A DNA stretch of 43,219 nucleotides from NCBI GenBank assembly GCA_900546455.1, contig URCS01000013.1, positions 1 to 43,219 on the forward strand, read 5' to 3'. Source of the DNA: an uncultured Collinsella sp. Lineage in GTDB: Bacteria > Actinomycetota > Coriobacteriia > Coriobacteriales > Coriobacteriaceae. Both the position numbers and the translations under genes were made by a program. This document shows, piece by piece, positions 21,756 to 30,726 of the stretch. Positions within the stretch are counted from its first letter, which is position 1. The number at the start of each line of letters is the position of its first letter. The notes beneath the pieces are model-generated. The model made no database searches. It saw only the letters and a list, made by a program, of their open reading frames with translations, and had not been told where the DNA came from.

Positions 21756-23273
21756 CTATACTAGCTCGTGCATAAGGTCGCAATTTCGCGCATATAGCTC
21801 ATCAAAGATACGGCGGCGCGATGCGTACAGCTCATGAGCGTCCATATCAGGCTCGATCGTTTGCGCGACCCCAAGAACCCGGGCAAGCTCACCCCATGAT
21901 GAATAGGCGCCGCCAGCAAGTGCCGCCATAAGAGCATCGCCAAAACATGCGCCCACCGTAACCTTCGCAACCGAGACCTCACGACCGCAGACATCGGCAA
22001 TCGCCTGCATCCATACCGGATTCTTAGTTCCGCCGCCCACGAGCATGATGCGCTCGATGGGAAGCCCGTGCTCGCGCTCGATGATGTCGACATGAGCCGC
22101 AACAGTGTAGGCGATCCCTTCCAAAGCCGCGCGGACCATATGGCCCCGGGTATGCCTTTCGGTCAGACCGAAGAACACGCCACGCGCCTCGGGATCGTTG
22201 AGCGGGGTGCGCTCGCCCGCAAAGTATGGAAGACACAGCAGGCCATCTGCTCCAGGACCTACCTGCCCGGCATCGTGCGCCATGACCTCATAGGCATCGG
22301 GGCCGCCGGAGTGTTCGGCATCCATGACATCGCGGTACAACTCGCGTCGCAACCACGCCGTCAACGCACCTGCTGTATTGGTCCCGGCGCAGATGCCGTA
22401 GGTTCCGGGGATGATGAATGTCCCTGGCCATAGACGAGCGTCATCGACCATATGGTCCGCCAAATAGATAAAGTAGGCCGTGCTCCCGAGTTGCACCATC
22501 ATGTCCCCGGGGCAGAACACTCCAGTAGAAATCGCCTCGGCGCCCGAATCGCCTGTTCCGACAAGCACCGGCGTATCCCTCGCAAGACCGGTTTCAACCG
22601 CCGCCCGATCCGTGATTACGCCGGCGATATCGGTCGCCGCCATGACTTCGGCCATCTGGTCGGGACGGCAGAACCGCGCGCACCCGCGCTCATTAACCTG
22701 CCACGTCTCACGATCGTATAAGGGAAGGAAATCCTCGGCAAGGTAACGGTCGATCGTAAACCTGCCGGTAAGCTTGGCGCATAGATAGGACGAAGCCGTA
22801 AGAAACTTCGCCGCCCGCTCATGGACCTCGGGCATATTCTCCTTAAACCAAAGGACCTTAGGGGCGATATCCGACGAACACGGATCGTGTCCAAAGAGCT
22901 GGCGAGCGCGATCGGGACCATATTCGGAAAGAAGCTCGTCAATCTGCGGCTTCGAGCGAGCATCGACCCCGTAGAGAATTGCCGGAGCCAAGGCGTGGCA
23001 ATCTTCATCGACTGGCACGCAATCACAGCCCAAAGCCGACAACCCTACGCAGCGGATCTGGCTCGCCTCGATGCCCGCGCACTCGATAAGCTCGCGAGAC
23101 AGCCGGCAAAAATCACCCCACCAAATCGCTTCTGTATCGTGCTGATACCAACCATCCTGAGGGTTTTCGGTTTCATGTTGGCAAGATGCCTGCGCCACAA
23201 TTCGACACTCCGCATCAATTAACACGCCCTTGGACGCACTCGTTCCAATGTCGATGCCAAGATAGTACGGCAT
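21756..23273 (-). CDS. FGGY-family carbohydrate kinase (xylulokinase-like)
   Basis: The 505-residue kinase has the FGGY ATPase start LGIDIGTSASKGVLID, the substrate-domain segment YLCAKLTGRFTIDRYLAED and the C-terminal LVGGGTKNPVWMQAIADV that holds ATP. It resembles xylulokinase/L-ribulokinase-type enzymes, which phosphorylate a keto-sugar or polyol; true specificity cannot be read from sequence. The start ATG 23273 has GGGGAG eight bases upstream, and the preceding gene stops 5 nt before. It is the last gene of the long catabolic locus. Confidence 0.88.
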   Translation of the reverse strand: MPYYLGIDIGTSASKGVLIDAECRIVAQASCQHETENPQDGWYQHDTEAIWWGDFCRLSRELIECAGIEASQIRCVGLSALGCDCVPVDEDCHALAPAILYGVDARSKPQIDELLSEYGPDRARQLFGHDPCSSDIAPKVLWFKENMPEVHERAAKFLTASSYLCAKLTGRFTIDRYLAEDFLPLYDRETWQVNERGCARFCRPDQMAEVMAATDIAGVITDRAAVETGLARDTPVLVGTGDSGAEAISTGVFCPGDMMVQLGSTAYFIYLADHMVDDARLWPGTFIIPGTYGICAGTNTAGALTAWLRRELYRDVMDAEHSGGPDAYEVMAHDAGQVGPGADGLLCLPYFAGERTPLNDPEARGVFFGLTERHTRGHMVRAALEGIAYTVAAHVDIIEREHGLPIERIMLVGGGTKNPVWMQAIADVCGREVSVAKVTVGACFGDALMAALAGGAYSSWGELARVLGVAQTIEPDMDAHELYASRRRIFDELYARNCDLMHELV

Positions 23274-23278
23274 GCCGC

Positions 23279-24088
23279 TCACTCCCCTCTCGCGGCACGG
23301 GCGGCAGCCATGAACCGCGCGACCCGTTCGGCTTCGACAGGGGCGTCGAGCTTGCCGTCTCGCTTGAGGCAGGTACCGACAAACGCGCCATCATAATGCG
23401 AAAACACGTCTGCAACGGTAATCTCGCGACATCCCGTTCCACATACCACCGGCACATCGCCAACACGGACGCGCACCTCGTCGGCAAGCTCGCCCGAAGC
23501 GCCGCGCCCGGCAGCAGACCCGCCAATAACAAGGGCGTCGGGTAGGCAGTTGAATACCAGCGAATCGGCAATATCGGGAGTCGATCGGTCGTTAAGGTAC
23601 ACCTCGCCCTCGCTTGTGATGAAATGGAACATCTTTAGGTCATCCAGACGCAGGGCGGCACGGCGGCGCATGGTGTGCGCAAAGTCACGATTGATCAGGC
23701 CAAGATCGCCAGCCCAGGCACCGCAGAAATTGCAGCGTGTAAACTGCGCCTCAACGGCGGCGCACAGCTCGATCGTGGCATCGCCGTCATAAATAGCCTC
23801 TGCACCCCAAGGGGTCGAGAAATCTGCGGCAAGAGCTCCGATGACATGCCCCATAGCGGCAAGGGTCACTGCCGACACATGCTGCTCGTAGGGCATCGAT
23901 AGCTCATTGGTGATCAGAATGCCGTCCACGCCACCCGACTGCAGCGCTTCGAGATCGCGCTTGGCGGCATCGATCACGCGCGAAACGCTGCCGCCCGGAT
24001 AATACAGAGGATCGCCAGGCAGCGGCTGCAGATGCAGCATGCCAATTACCGGTTTCTCGGTCCCAAACATCGAAGCCATAAACGACAT
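23279..24088 (-). CDS. BtpA/SgcQ-family TIM-barrel protein
   Basis: The 269-residue protein fits the BtpA/SgcQ family: IGMLHLQPLPGDPLY near the start, the GVDGILITNE segment, the DLGLINRDF region and the final VVCGTGCREITVADVFSHYDGAFVGT. The family has a TIM-barrel like phosphoribosylanthranilate isomerase. BtpA was named for photosystem I biogenesis in cyanobacteria; SgcQ belongs to an E. coli sugar operon of unknown substrate, and a role in sugar-phosphate metabolism suits this context. The start ATG 24088 has AAAGGAG seven bases upstream; the frame can be extended to a TTG at 24094. Confidence 0.85.
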   Translation of the reverse strand: MSFMASMFGTEKPVIGMLHLQPLPGDPLYYPGGSVSRVIDAAKRDLEALQSGGVDGILITNELSMPYEQHVSAVTLAAMGHVIGALAADFSTPWGAEAIYDGDATIELCAAVEAQFTRCNFCGAWAGDLGLINRDFAHTMRRRAALRLDDLKMFHFITSEGEVYLNDRSTPDIADSLVFNCLPDALVIGGSAAGRGASGELADEVRVRVGDVPVVCGTGCREITVADVFSHYDGAFVGTCLKRDGKLDAPVEAERVARFMAAARAARGE

Positions 24089-24129
24089 GGTCAATCTCCT
24101 TTAGCTCGCCGACTCACAGACATCAACTG

Positions 24130-24567
24130 CTACTCGCCCAGCACCTCAACGAACACTTTTCGCTTCTGAGGTCCATCGAACTCCGCAAGGTAGATGTTCT
24201 GGGCCCCGCCACATACAATGTGGCCGTCTTGAACGGGGAAGAAGCAGCTATTACCGCAAATCATGCTCTTGATATGACCACAGGAGTTATTGCCCGTGGC
24301 ACCATAGCTCGGCAAGAAATGAGCATGCGCATAGGGGGCATCGGGCGGGGCAATGCGATCGAGCGTCTCCATGAGATCGGTCTCCACGCACGGAAGCCCC
24401 TCGTTCACCACGATGCCGCAAGTCGTATGCGACAAAATAATCGCTGCCAGTCCATCGGTCACCGCACTACGCTCTATGGCGGCATGCACATCTTCTGTGA
24501 TATCGATGAACTGGTCGGGCGCCGTCGATAGATAGCTCAATGTCTCGAGTGTCACCATGTCACTCAT
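24130..24567 (-). CDS. YjbQ-family (UPF0047) protein
   Basis: The protein of about 145 residues shows the UPF0047 features: ITEDVHAAIERSAVTDGLAAIILSHTTCGIVVNEG, AHAHFLPSYGATGNNSCGHIKSMICGNSCFFPVQDG. The conserved histidines and serine form a small-molecule pocket; E. coli YjbQ has weak thiamine phosphate synthase activity, but its physiological role is open. The start is uncertain: ATG 24567 overlaps the upstream gene and ATG 24558 follows it. The presence inside a sugar-catabolic operon argues for a role there rather than in thiamine synthesis. Confidence 0.85.
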   Translation of the reverse strand: MSDMVTLETLSYLSTAPDQFIDITEDVHAAIERSAVTDGLAAIILSHTTCGIVVNEGLPCVETDLMETLDRIAPPDAPYAHAHFLPSYGATGNNSCGHIKSMICGNSCFFPVQDGHIVCGGAQNIYLAEFDGPQKRKVFVEVLGE

Positions 24568-25420
24568 CACCTTTCAGAAAACGCAGCGCCGTACCGGAAT
24601 ACAGATTCTCCCGCGCCTCATCGCGCATGGGCACAGTATCAAGCGCCCGCTTGAGCTTGAAGGCGCGGAAGCGTGGCGTATTGCTGGCAAACATCACCTG
24701 ATGAGACAGGGCACGCTCATACCACAGCGGTCCCATATCGACGGTGAAGAGCCGCTGCATCATTTCTTCGGGCGAATCGATATAGGTAATAGAGGCATCC
24801 GTATAGCAATTGGGATACTTGAGCAGCATCGCCACGGTCTCGCGCACCCAGGGCCAGCCAAAGTGCGTCAGGTTAAAGCGCACATCCGGATGCGTTGCGA
24901 TGGTGTGCTCAAACGCAAGCGGGTGGCTTCGCGAAAGCTCCGCACCCGGCTCCCAGGACATACCGGCATGGAAAACCACCGGCTTGTTGTAGCGCTCACA
25001 GAGCTTGTAGAGCGGCTCGGCCACGGCATCATCGGGCGCAAAACCTTGCTTTGCCGGATGCAGGCAGAGCCCCTTGGCCCCCAGCTCGGTAAAGGCACGC
25101 TCCAGCTCATCGGCGGCGCCACTCACTTGCGGGTCCACGCTCGCGAATCCCCATAGGCGATCGGGGTGCGCGGCAACAAGCGCGGCAACCTGGTCGTTGG
25201 TGCCAAAGTGCCCGCCGCACGCCGTGGTCACATCGAGCGGCATGAGCACGCTTTTCCGCACATCGCAGACATCCATTTCGGCCACGAGCTCATCCCAGTC
25301 CATGGGGCCCATGTGCCCCATGCCAAACTCACGCTCCCAAAAACCAAAGCCGTCTGGCTCGTCGCCTGGCGTATAGATCTCGCCGTAGAGCATGGGCTGG
25401 ACCAGCATATCGATTACCAT
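24560..25420 (-). CDS. Amidohydrolase-2-family protein with degenerate metal motifs
   Basis: The 286-residue TIM-barrel protein resembles amidohydrolase family 2 (decarboxylase/lactonase-like): WGFASVDPQ, GAKGLCLHPAKQGF, KPVVFHAGMSWEPG, VRFNLTHFGWPWVRE, NCYTDAS. The usual N-terminal metal-binding HxH is replaced (VIDMLVQPML), and the C-terminal catalytic aspartate segment GSDxP reads ASNTP. The two barrel histidines in VFHAG and LTHFGWP remain. It may bind a single metal or act without one. AAAGGAG six bases before ATG 25420 supports the start. It overlaps yjbQ by 8 nt. Confidence 0.8.
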   Translation of the reverse strand: MVIDMLVQPMLYGEIYTPGDEPDGFGFWEREFGMGHMGPMDWDELVAEMDVCDVRKSVLMPLDVTTACGGHFGTNDQVAALVAAHPDRLWGFASVDPQVSGAADELERAFTELGAKGLCLHPAKQGFAPDDAVAEPLYKLCERYNKPVVFHAGMSWEPGAELSRSHPLAFEHTIATHPDVRFNLTHFGWPWVRETVAMLLKYPNCYTDASITYIDSPEEMMQRLFTVDMGPLWYERALSHQVMFASNTPRFRAFKLKRALDTVPMRDEARENLYSGTALRFLKGDE

Positions 25421-25447
25421 CTTGCACTCCTTTCCAGGCTTTTATTC

Positions 25448-26248
25448 CTAGTACGGTTCGAACGACCCAATGACTCGGGACGAAAGCTCGGCACCGGCAT
25501 GCATGCACGCCGGCACGTCAAGCCCATCCAGTACACCCTTGGTGAATCCGGCGATATACGAGTCGCCGGCGCCCACGGTATTGACAACCTTCTCGGCCGG
25601 CACGATCCCACATTCATAGAAGCGCTCACCGTCATAGGCGATGCTTCCCTTCTCGCCAAGTGTGGCGACTGCCACGCGCGGGCCCAGCTCCTGCACATGG
25701 CGCACCCAGTCGCGCAGCTCCGCGCTATCCTCCTCAAACGACATAAAGGCATAGTCAACGTAAGGAAAATGGTCCTCACAGGCGTATTCGGGATCTTGAC
25801 TGAACACCGAAAAGTCCATGACGACGGTCTTGCCTGCCTCGTGCCATTCGGGCAGCAGGTCTAAGCAGTTTCCAAACAGGTCGGTATGGATGACATCGTG
25901 CTCCAGGATAAATGCCCGGTCATCATCGTTTGGTCGGTACGTTTCCATGACACCGTCAATCGCTTCGAGATGCACGCGGTCGACGCCGTCCTTCAACGCC
26001 ATGAGCATCACCGAGGTATCGCCGTCCTCCACGCGAAGATGCGAGATGTCGAACCCCTCGGCAGCCAGCGCCTCGCGCATTTTGTCTCCGTACTCGTCCT
26101 TTCCGACGACCGACACCGCAGATACCGATATGCCCATTCGCGCCAGGTGGATACCCCAGTCGATGCCATTGCCAGTCGGATAGAACACGCCGATGTTTTG
26201 GTACACGTCCGCACAGCAAAAGCCAGCTGCACATGCTTTGATATCCAT
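25448..26248 (-). CDS. PfkB-family sugar kinase, FrlD-like (copy 1)
   Basis: The 266-residue ribokinase-fold enzyme carries the C-terminal anion-hole/base motif NTVGAGDSYIAGF with the catalytic Asp, and the N-terminal substrate region DVYQNIGVFYPTGNGIDWGIHLARMG. The sequence is closest in style to fructoselysine 6-kinases (FrlD), which phosphorylate Amadori products at C6. A second, diverged copy lies directly upstream (26367-27230), suggesting two substrates or two steps. GGAGAAG precedes ATG 26248. A hairpin terminator at 26266-26294 stands between the two kinase genes, so expression of this and later genes is probably reduced. Confidence 0.82.
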   Translation of the reverse strand: MDIKACAAGFCCADVYQNIGVFYPTGNGIDWGIHLARMGISVSAVSVVGKDEYGDKMREALAAEGFDISHLRVEDGDTSVMLMALKDGVDRVHLEAIDGVMETYRPNDDDRAFILEHDVIHTDLFGNCLDLLPEWHEAGKTVVMDFSVFSQDPEYACEDHFPYVDYAFMSFEEDSAELRDWVRHVQELGPRVAVATLGEKGSIAYDGERFYECGIVPAEKVVNTVGAGDSYIAGFTKGVLDGLDVPACMHAGAELSSRVIGSFEPY

Positions 26249-26265
26249 AGTCTTCTCCAGCAATC

Positions 26266-26294
26266 AAAAAGGGGCCCACCCAAGGCGAGCCCCT
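26266..26294 (-). terminator. Intra-operon terminator between the two kinase genes
   Basis: An 11-bp stem with wobble pairs and one mismatch (26284-26294 with 26270-26280, AGGGGC at its base) and a 3-nt loop is followed on the minus strand by TTTTT. It ends 8 nt before the ribosome binding site of the next gene. Confidence 0.75.
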
Positions 26295-26366
26295 ATCCGA
26301 ATTCCGATGTAATCTAGCGTCAGTCAGCCAAGGCTTCAGCCCCAAGCCTCTCAGCGCTTTCTCAGG

Positions 26367-27230
26367 CTACTCGGTGATCGGAGCTCCGTGGCCCCAAGAG
26401 CCCTCCATGCCGCACACGGTCGAGGCAAAACCTGCCGCAAAATCGAGCGCACGCTCAATGGCCTCAGGTCCGTCCTCGCCGCGCTTGGCGGAATCGAGAT
26501 AGCACATCAGGAATGAGGTCAGGAACGAGTCACCGGCTCCCATGGTGTCCTTCATGTCCGTTACGGGCTTTGCCAGCTGGCGATAGTAGCGCTCGCCGTC
26601 ATAGGCGATGCAGCCCTCGGCGCCCGCCGTTGCGGACACAAAGCGCGGGCCCAAATTCTTAACCCAAGCGAGGCGCTCGCGAATCTCATCCTCACTTGCA
26701 GCATCGGCAGCGCTAAAGAAGGCGAAGTCAACAAACGGGGCAATCTGCTCATAGTATTCATCGGTGGAATCGTCCGAGAAGTCAAACGATACGGTGATGC
26801 CTGCAGCCTTCAGCTTGGGGAGCTCGCGCTCGGTAAAGCAGTAGTTGCCCGAGTGGACTACGTCGAACTGCTTCATGTATGCCAGATCGAAGCGATCGAG
26901 CACATAGCGCGCATCGCCACGGATGCCGCCCTCGTTGGAGCCGAGGAATACGCGGTCGCCATCGACCACGGTCACACGCGCCGCGCCGTTCTCGCCAATA
27001 AGCTGCTCGCACTTAGCGAGCTCGATGCCCTCATCCTCGAGACTTGCAATCACATGCTCGGCAGCGGCGTCGTTACCAAAGATGCCCATGTACGCGGAGC
27101 GCGCGGCGCCGCACTTCTTGGCGTAAACGGCAAAATTCACCGCATTGCCGCCGGGATACATGGTATGGATATGCTCATAGCGATCGACGACGTTGTCACC
27201 GAACCCGAGCGCGTTCACGTTAAAAGCCAT
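26367..27230 (-). CDS. PfkB-family sugar kinase, FrlD-like (copy 2)
   Basis: The 287-residue kinase has DNVVDRYEHIHTMYPGGNAVN at the substrate site, where the GGNAxN motif is typical of PfkB kinases, and the catalytic DTMGAGDSFLTSF near the C-terminus. The DRY...YPGGNAVNFAVYAKK style is that of FrlD fructoselysine 6-kinases. The chosen ATG 27230 has GGAAGGATGG upstream; an ATG at 27239 is too close to that site. It stands 14 nt behind the FrlB-like deglycase gene, and the two should work in sequence: phosphorylation of the glycated amine, then cleavage. Confidence 0.85.
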   Translation of the reverse strand: MAFNVNALGFGDNVVDRYEHIHTMYPGGNAVNFAVYAKKCGAARSAYMGIFGNDAAAEHVIASLEDEGIELAKCEQLIGENGAARVTVVDGDRVFLGSNEGGIRGDARYVLDRFDLAYMKQFDVVHSGNYCFTERELPKLKAAGITVSFDFSDDSTDEYYEQIAPFVDFAFFSAADAASEDEIRERLAWVKNLGPRFVSATAGAEGCIAYDGERYYRQLAKPVTDMKDTMGAGDSFLTSFLMCYLDSAKRGEDGPEAIERALDFAAGFASTVCGMEGSWGHGAPITE

Positions 27231-27244
27231 GGTATCCATCCTTC

Positions 27245-28213
27245 CTAGTACTCAACAACGCCCATGTAGCGGCGGAAGTCGGGGTCGTGATCGAACACCT
27301 TGCCGCGCGCTGCACGCAGCTCGCAGTTCATAGCGTAGAGCAGCACCGGATCCAGATAGGCACGAACGCTCGCCGGCACGGCCTCCATACCGTACTCCTT
27401 GGCATCAAGCACCATCAGCGTGTCGGTATGGGTCTCGAGGAACGCCAGGGCGCGCTCGTCCATAGGACGGCACTCGCTCGAGCCCATCTGCAAGAAGTAG
27501 AAGACGCCATCCTGGGTAGCCTCAAAGGGGCCATGGAAGTACTCGGCGGAGTGGATATAGCTGCAGTGCTGCCACTGCATCTCCATCAGCGAGCAGATAG
27601 CGAAGCCGTACGTCTGGCTAAAGTTGGGACCGCTGCCCAGGATATAGAAGAACTCATGCTCCTGGCAAAGCTTGGCGAAGCGATCGCCCAGCTCGGCATT
27701 TACCTTTTCGCGTGCGGGAGGCAGAATCTTATCCATTTCGGCAATACCGGCATACATGTCGGCGAGATCGGCGTAGCCCTCCTGCTGGTCGAGCAGCTCG
27801 GCCGCGAGCGACAGCGAGATACCGGCAGGAACTTCGGCCTGCGGAACGCCCTCGCCCCACGGGTACACCCAGGTGACCCACTTGCCATTATCGATCTTGG
27901 AACCGGCGCTATCGGTCTGCGCGATCACCGTCGCGCCCGCGGCAAGGGCAATCTCGCAGCCCTCGACGACCTCGGGGGTATTGCCGCTGTGACTGCAGGC
28001 AATGACCAGAGACTTCTCGCCCAGGCGACGGGGACGCATGATGTCGAACTCACGGGCCGTATAGATATACGAGGTGAACGTCGTCGCCTCGCGCTGCAAG
28101 AGCTCATGGGCCGGGATCAGATCGATCATGGAGCCACCGCAGGCGATCCAGTAGACGCTGTCGAACTTGCCCTTCTCGGCAATTGCTTCCTTAATCAGAT
28201 CATGTGCGTTCAT
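27245..28213 (-). CDS. SIS-domain deglycase, FrlB-like
   Basis: The 322-residue protein has two sugar isomerase (SIS) domains: IACGGSMIDLIPAHELL and CSHSGNTPEVVEG in the first, FFYILGSGPNFSQTYGFAICSLMEMQW in the second, and the SAEYFHGPFEATQDG segment that in FrlB/FraB-type deglycases holds a catalytic Glu and nearby His. Such enzymes split 6-phosphofructose-amines to glucose 6-phosphate and the free amine. AAAGGA lies seven bases before ATG 28213. Its neighbours are a FrlC-like epimerase and FrlD-like kinases, which makes the deglycase call better than GlmS-like or KdsD-like alternatives. The amine part (lysine, another amino acid or a biogenic amine) is not known. Confidence 0.85.
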   Translation of the reverse strand: MNAHDLIKEAIAEKGKFDSVYWIACGGSMIDLIPAHELLQREATTFTSYIYTAREFDIMRPRRLGEKSLVIACSHSGNTPEVVEGCEIALAAGATVIAQTDSAGSKIDNGKWVTWVYPWGEGVPQAEVPAGISLSLAAELLDQQEGYADLADMYAGIAEMDKILPPAREKVNAELGDRFAKLCQEHEFFYILGSGPNFSQTYGFAICSLMEMQWQHCSYIHSAEYFHGPFEATQDGVFYFLQMGSSECRPMDERALAFLETHTDTLMVLDAKEYGMEAVPASVRAYLDPVLLYAMNCELRAARGKVFDHDPDFRRYMGVVEY

Positions 28214-28279
28214 GTTTAGTTCCTTTCCAGCTTGGCCGGCCATGCAGGACGTGTCTTGCATGGCCGAGCAAAATCTTAT

Positions 28280-29131
28280 CTAGTCAATCAGATATTTCTC
28301 GAATGCGGCCATGTTCTTGGCATCTGCCGCTGCCGGGTCATCGTAGTAACGACCATCCGTGATTTCCTGGCCCAGCATGCCGTCGAAACCATGGGCGTTG
28401 AGTGTGGCGACGAAGGCGTCCATATCGTGCTTGCCATCGCCCCACACCAGATGGCCATACGGGTCGCCGTCGATAAAGTGCATCTCGTGAATTGCCCCAT
28501 CACCAAAGGCGGCAAACCAGTCCTCGAGCGTCTCGCCTGCAACGCCCATCGCGGTTGTATCAACCATGGGCTGTAAGTACGGGCTCGCGACCTCGTCAAT
28601 CATGCGCTTCGCATCGGAAACCGTCGTCACAAGGTTGCTCTCCTCGGGACGCAGGCTTTCCATCGTAAGCACCAGACCGTGCTCGCCGGCATACTCCGCC
28701 AGAATGGACAAGTGCTCGCGGCTGCGCTTCCAGGCTTCCTCGCGGTCCTCGTCCCAGTCACCCCAACCCGAGTTTACGGACATGCGGTCGCATCCCAGCA
28801 CCTCGGCAAGCTCGATGCCATGCTTGAAGTACGCCAGGCTCCGCTGCTCATGGAGCGGCTTACGAGCGCAATACTGCCATGGGTAGACCACGTTCTCGGG
28901 ACAGAGCGTCCGATAGCGCAGACCACGGTCGGCGGCCTTTTTCGCCAGAACCTCGGCCTCAAAATACCCAGTGTGATCGAGCGTCACATGGGGCTCGGCG
29001 CACCACAGCTCGATGGACTCAAAGCCCAGGCGCTGTTGCGTATCCAAAAAATAGTCGAGCGACCACATGATGTAGTGGATGTTCATGCCCGCGATCTGCT
29101 CGCGACGCAGCGTCGGTTTGGTTTCAGGCAT
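28280..29131 (-). CDS. Xylose-isomerase-like TIM-barrel epimerase, FrlC-like
   Basis: The 283-residue protein has the AP-endonuclease-2/xylose isomerase barrel: SIELWCAEPHV, LAEVLGCDRMSVNSGWG, LTMESLRPEESNLVTTV (metal Glu), QPMVDTTAMGVAGE (metal Asp), IHEMHFIDGDPYGHLVWGDG (His) and a late Glu in GQEITDGRYY. This matches the fructoselysine/psicoselysine 3-epimerase FrlC, which brings the C3 epimer into the fructoselysine pathway. AAGGAGG lies seven bases before ATG 29131, and the upstream amidohydrolase gene ends 1 nt before the start, so translation is coupled. Confidence 0.85.
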   Translation of the reverse strand: MPETKPTLRREQIAGMNIHYIMWSLDYFLDTQQRLGFESIELWCAEPHVTLDHTGYFEAEVLAKKAADRGLRYRTLCPENVVYPWQYCARKPLHEQRSLAYFKHGIELAEVLGCDRMSVNSGWGDWDEDREEAWKRSREHLSILAEYAGEHGLVLTMESLRPEESNLVTTVSDAKRMIDEVASPYLQPMVDTTAMGVAGETLEDWFAAFGDGAIHEMHFIDGDPYGHLVWGDGKHDMDAFVATLNAHGFDGMLGQEITDGRYYDDPAAADAKNMAAFEKYLID

Positions 29132-29132
29132 G

Positions 29133-30716
29133 CTAAACCTCCTTATTTCGGTCGAACACGATACGTCCGTCCGACATGGTCATATCAACAGCAAGGTCAC
29201 AAGCATCATGGTAGTCAAGGCCAAACACATCGCGATCGAGCACACAGATGTCGGCAAGCTTACCGGCCTCGAGCGTCCCCAGCTCATCCTCGCGCATGAG
29301 GTCATATGCGCCCCCTACCGTCCACGCACGAAGGAGCTCGGCAATCGTCAGCGTATTGCCCTCATTCACGGACAAACCGTCGGCAAAGAAACCGCCGCAT
29401 GCGCTAAATACTGATTCGCCCAAGCTCGGAATCAAGAGCGGGAGGTCGGTGCCACAGCACACCGTGCACCCCGCGTCTTCCATACCGCGACGGTTCCAGC
29501 TGCGCTGCAGTCGTGCCTCGCCGATCTGCCGACGCATCATCGACAGACAGTCCTCGCGTTTATCGAGCGTGAGGATCTGGGGGTAGACCTCGCAGATTCC
29601 GCCCAGCTTGCCAAACAGGGCAAGGTCTTCCGGATCAGAGTTCTCGAGGTCGGTAATCGCATGGCGTCGAAGCATGACTCCGTGTTCATCTCGCGGCAGC
29701 GAAGCATACAGCGCAACGGTGTGGCGAACGGCGCCGTCACCCTGACAATGAAGCGAGTAACGGAAGCCCTCGGCATCAATCGCGCGCAGCTCGTCCTCAA
29801 TCAAACCCCACTCGGGCTCCTCGACAACCGTCTTGCCGGCAGCCCCTGCATCGGCCGTCTCCTCATAAGGATCGATCATCTCGGCAAGTCCTGCCCACAC
29901 GCCACGATCGGTCATACGGTTGAAGCCCGAGAAACGAACAAACGGTCCCTGGAAGCGATCGCGCGCCGCACGAGCATAGGACAGATTCGCCCCGGCGCCC
30001 ACCGGCTGCGACATCATGGAGACGCGAACCGTCAGCTCGCCAGATTCCTCACGACGCGCCATCTCGTCGGCAAATCCGTAATAGTCGTCGAAGGCCATCT
30101 CTTTGATAGCCGTGACACCGCGAGCGTTCAGCATCGCCATGTAATCAGAATACCCGGCGCGTACCTCGGGAAGCGCCAGGAAGTCCCGCATCATACGCCA
30201 GGTCTTCTCGGCGTAGCAGGCCTCGGGCGTAAAACCATAGCGCTCGCTGGCGGCGGCGTTGAGAACGCACGTCTCGGCACCCGGAGTAAAGCAAACAACA
30301 GGAACGTCTCCGAAGGCGTCGTCGAGCGCTGCCGCCGTTTTTTCATTCTCGGCGCCTTCGGCGAGCGATGCGGGAAGGTCGTGCCCAAAGGCGGCGGCAC
30401 AATCGAGATGGGCATCCTTCCACAAACGCAGAAGCGCTACCACTTCGTCGACGTCAGAGGCTTCGGATAAGTCGGCTCCCAAGCTCCGCAACGCCCAGCC
30501 CGTATAGAACGTATGCACATCGACCAAGCCAGGCATGACCGTTCTGTCGCCACAATCGATCACCTCATCTGCCTGGGCGAGAAACGAGTCTGCCTCGCCA
30601 GCGCTACCGACGGCTTCAATCCGATTGCCGCGTACCGCGACAAAACCTTCAAACGGCTGGTCTTCCGTACCGGTGAAGACGCTCTTGGACGTCAGCACCG
30701 TCAAACGATTGGACAT
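29133..30716 (-). CDS. YtcJ-like amidohydrolase (amidohydrolase family 3)
   Basis: The 527-residue protein has the composite beta-sandwich plus TIM barrel of amidohydrolase 3: GNRIEAVGSAGEADSF, RTVMPGLVDVHTFYTGW, IKEMAFDDYYGF, FRYSLHCQGDGAVRHTVALY, CCGTDLPLLIP and GTLEAGKLADICVLDRD. The usual HxH of the first metal motif reads HTF, so one ligand is missing or replaced. Family members hydrolyse amide or imide bonds; here it might release glycated amines from acylated or peptide-bound forms, which is inference from its neighbours. AAGGAGG precedes ATG 30716. Confidence 0.82.
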   Translation of the reverse strand: MSNRLTVLTSKSVFTGTEDQPFEGFVAVRGNRIEAVGSAGEADSFLAQADEVIDCGDRTVMPGLVDVHTFYTGWALRSLGADLSEASDVDEVVALLRLWKDAHLDCAAAFGHDLPASLAEGAENEKTAAALDDAFGDVPVVCFTPGAETCVLNAAASERYGFTPEACYAEKTWRMMRDFLALPEVRAGYSDYMAMLNARGVTAIKEMAFDDYYGFADEMARREESGELTVRVSMMSQPVGAGANLSYARAARDRFQGPFVRFSGFNRMTDRGVWAGLAEMIDPYEETADAGAAGKTVVEEPEWGLIEDELRAIDAEGFRYSLHCQGDGAVRHTVALYASLPRDEHGVMLRRHAITDLENSDPEDLALFGKLGGICEVYPQILTLDKREDCLSMMRRQIGEARLQRSWNRRGMEDAGCTVCCGTDLPLLIPSLGESVFSACGGFFADGLSVNEGNTLTIAELLRAWTVGGAYDLMREDELGTLEAGKLADICVLDRDVFGLDYHDACDLAVDMTMSDGRIVFDRNKEV

Positions 30717-30726
30717 CGCGACCTCC

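Noticed and set aside
21512..21775. 87-codon plus-strand frame inside the inverted-repeat element
   Set aside because: It passes through the internal hairpin and the right inverted repeat and has no ribosome binding site or recognisable transposase motif.
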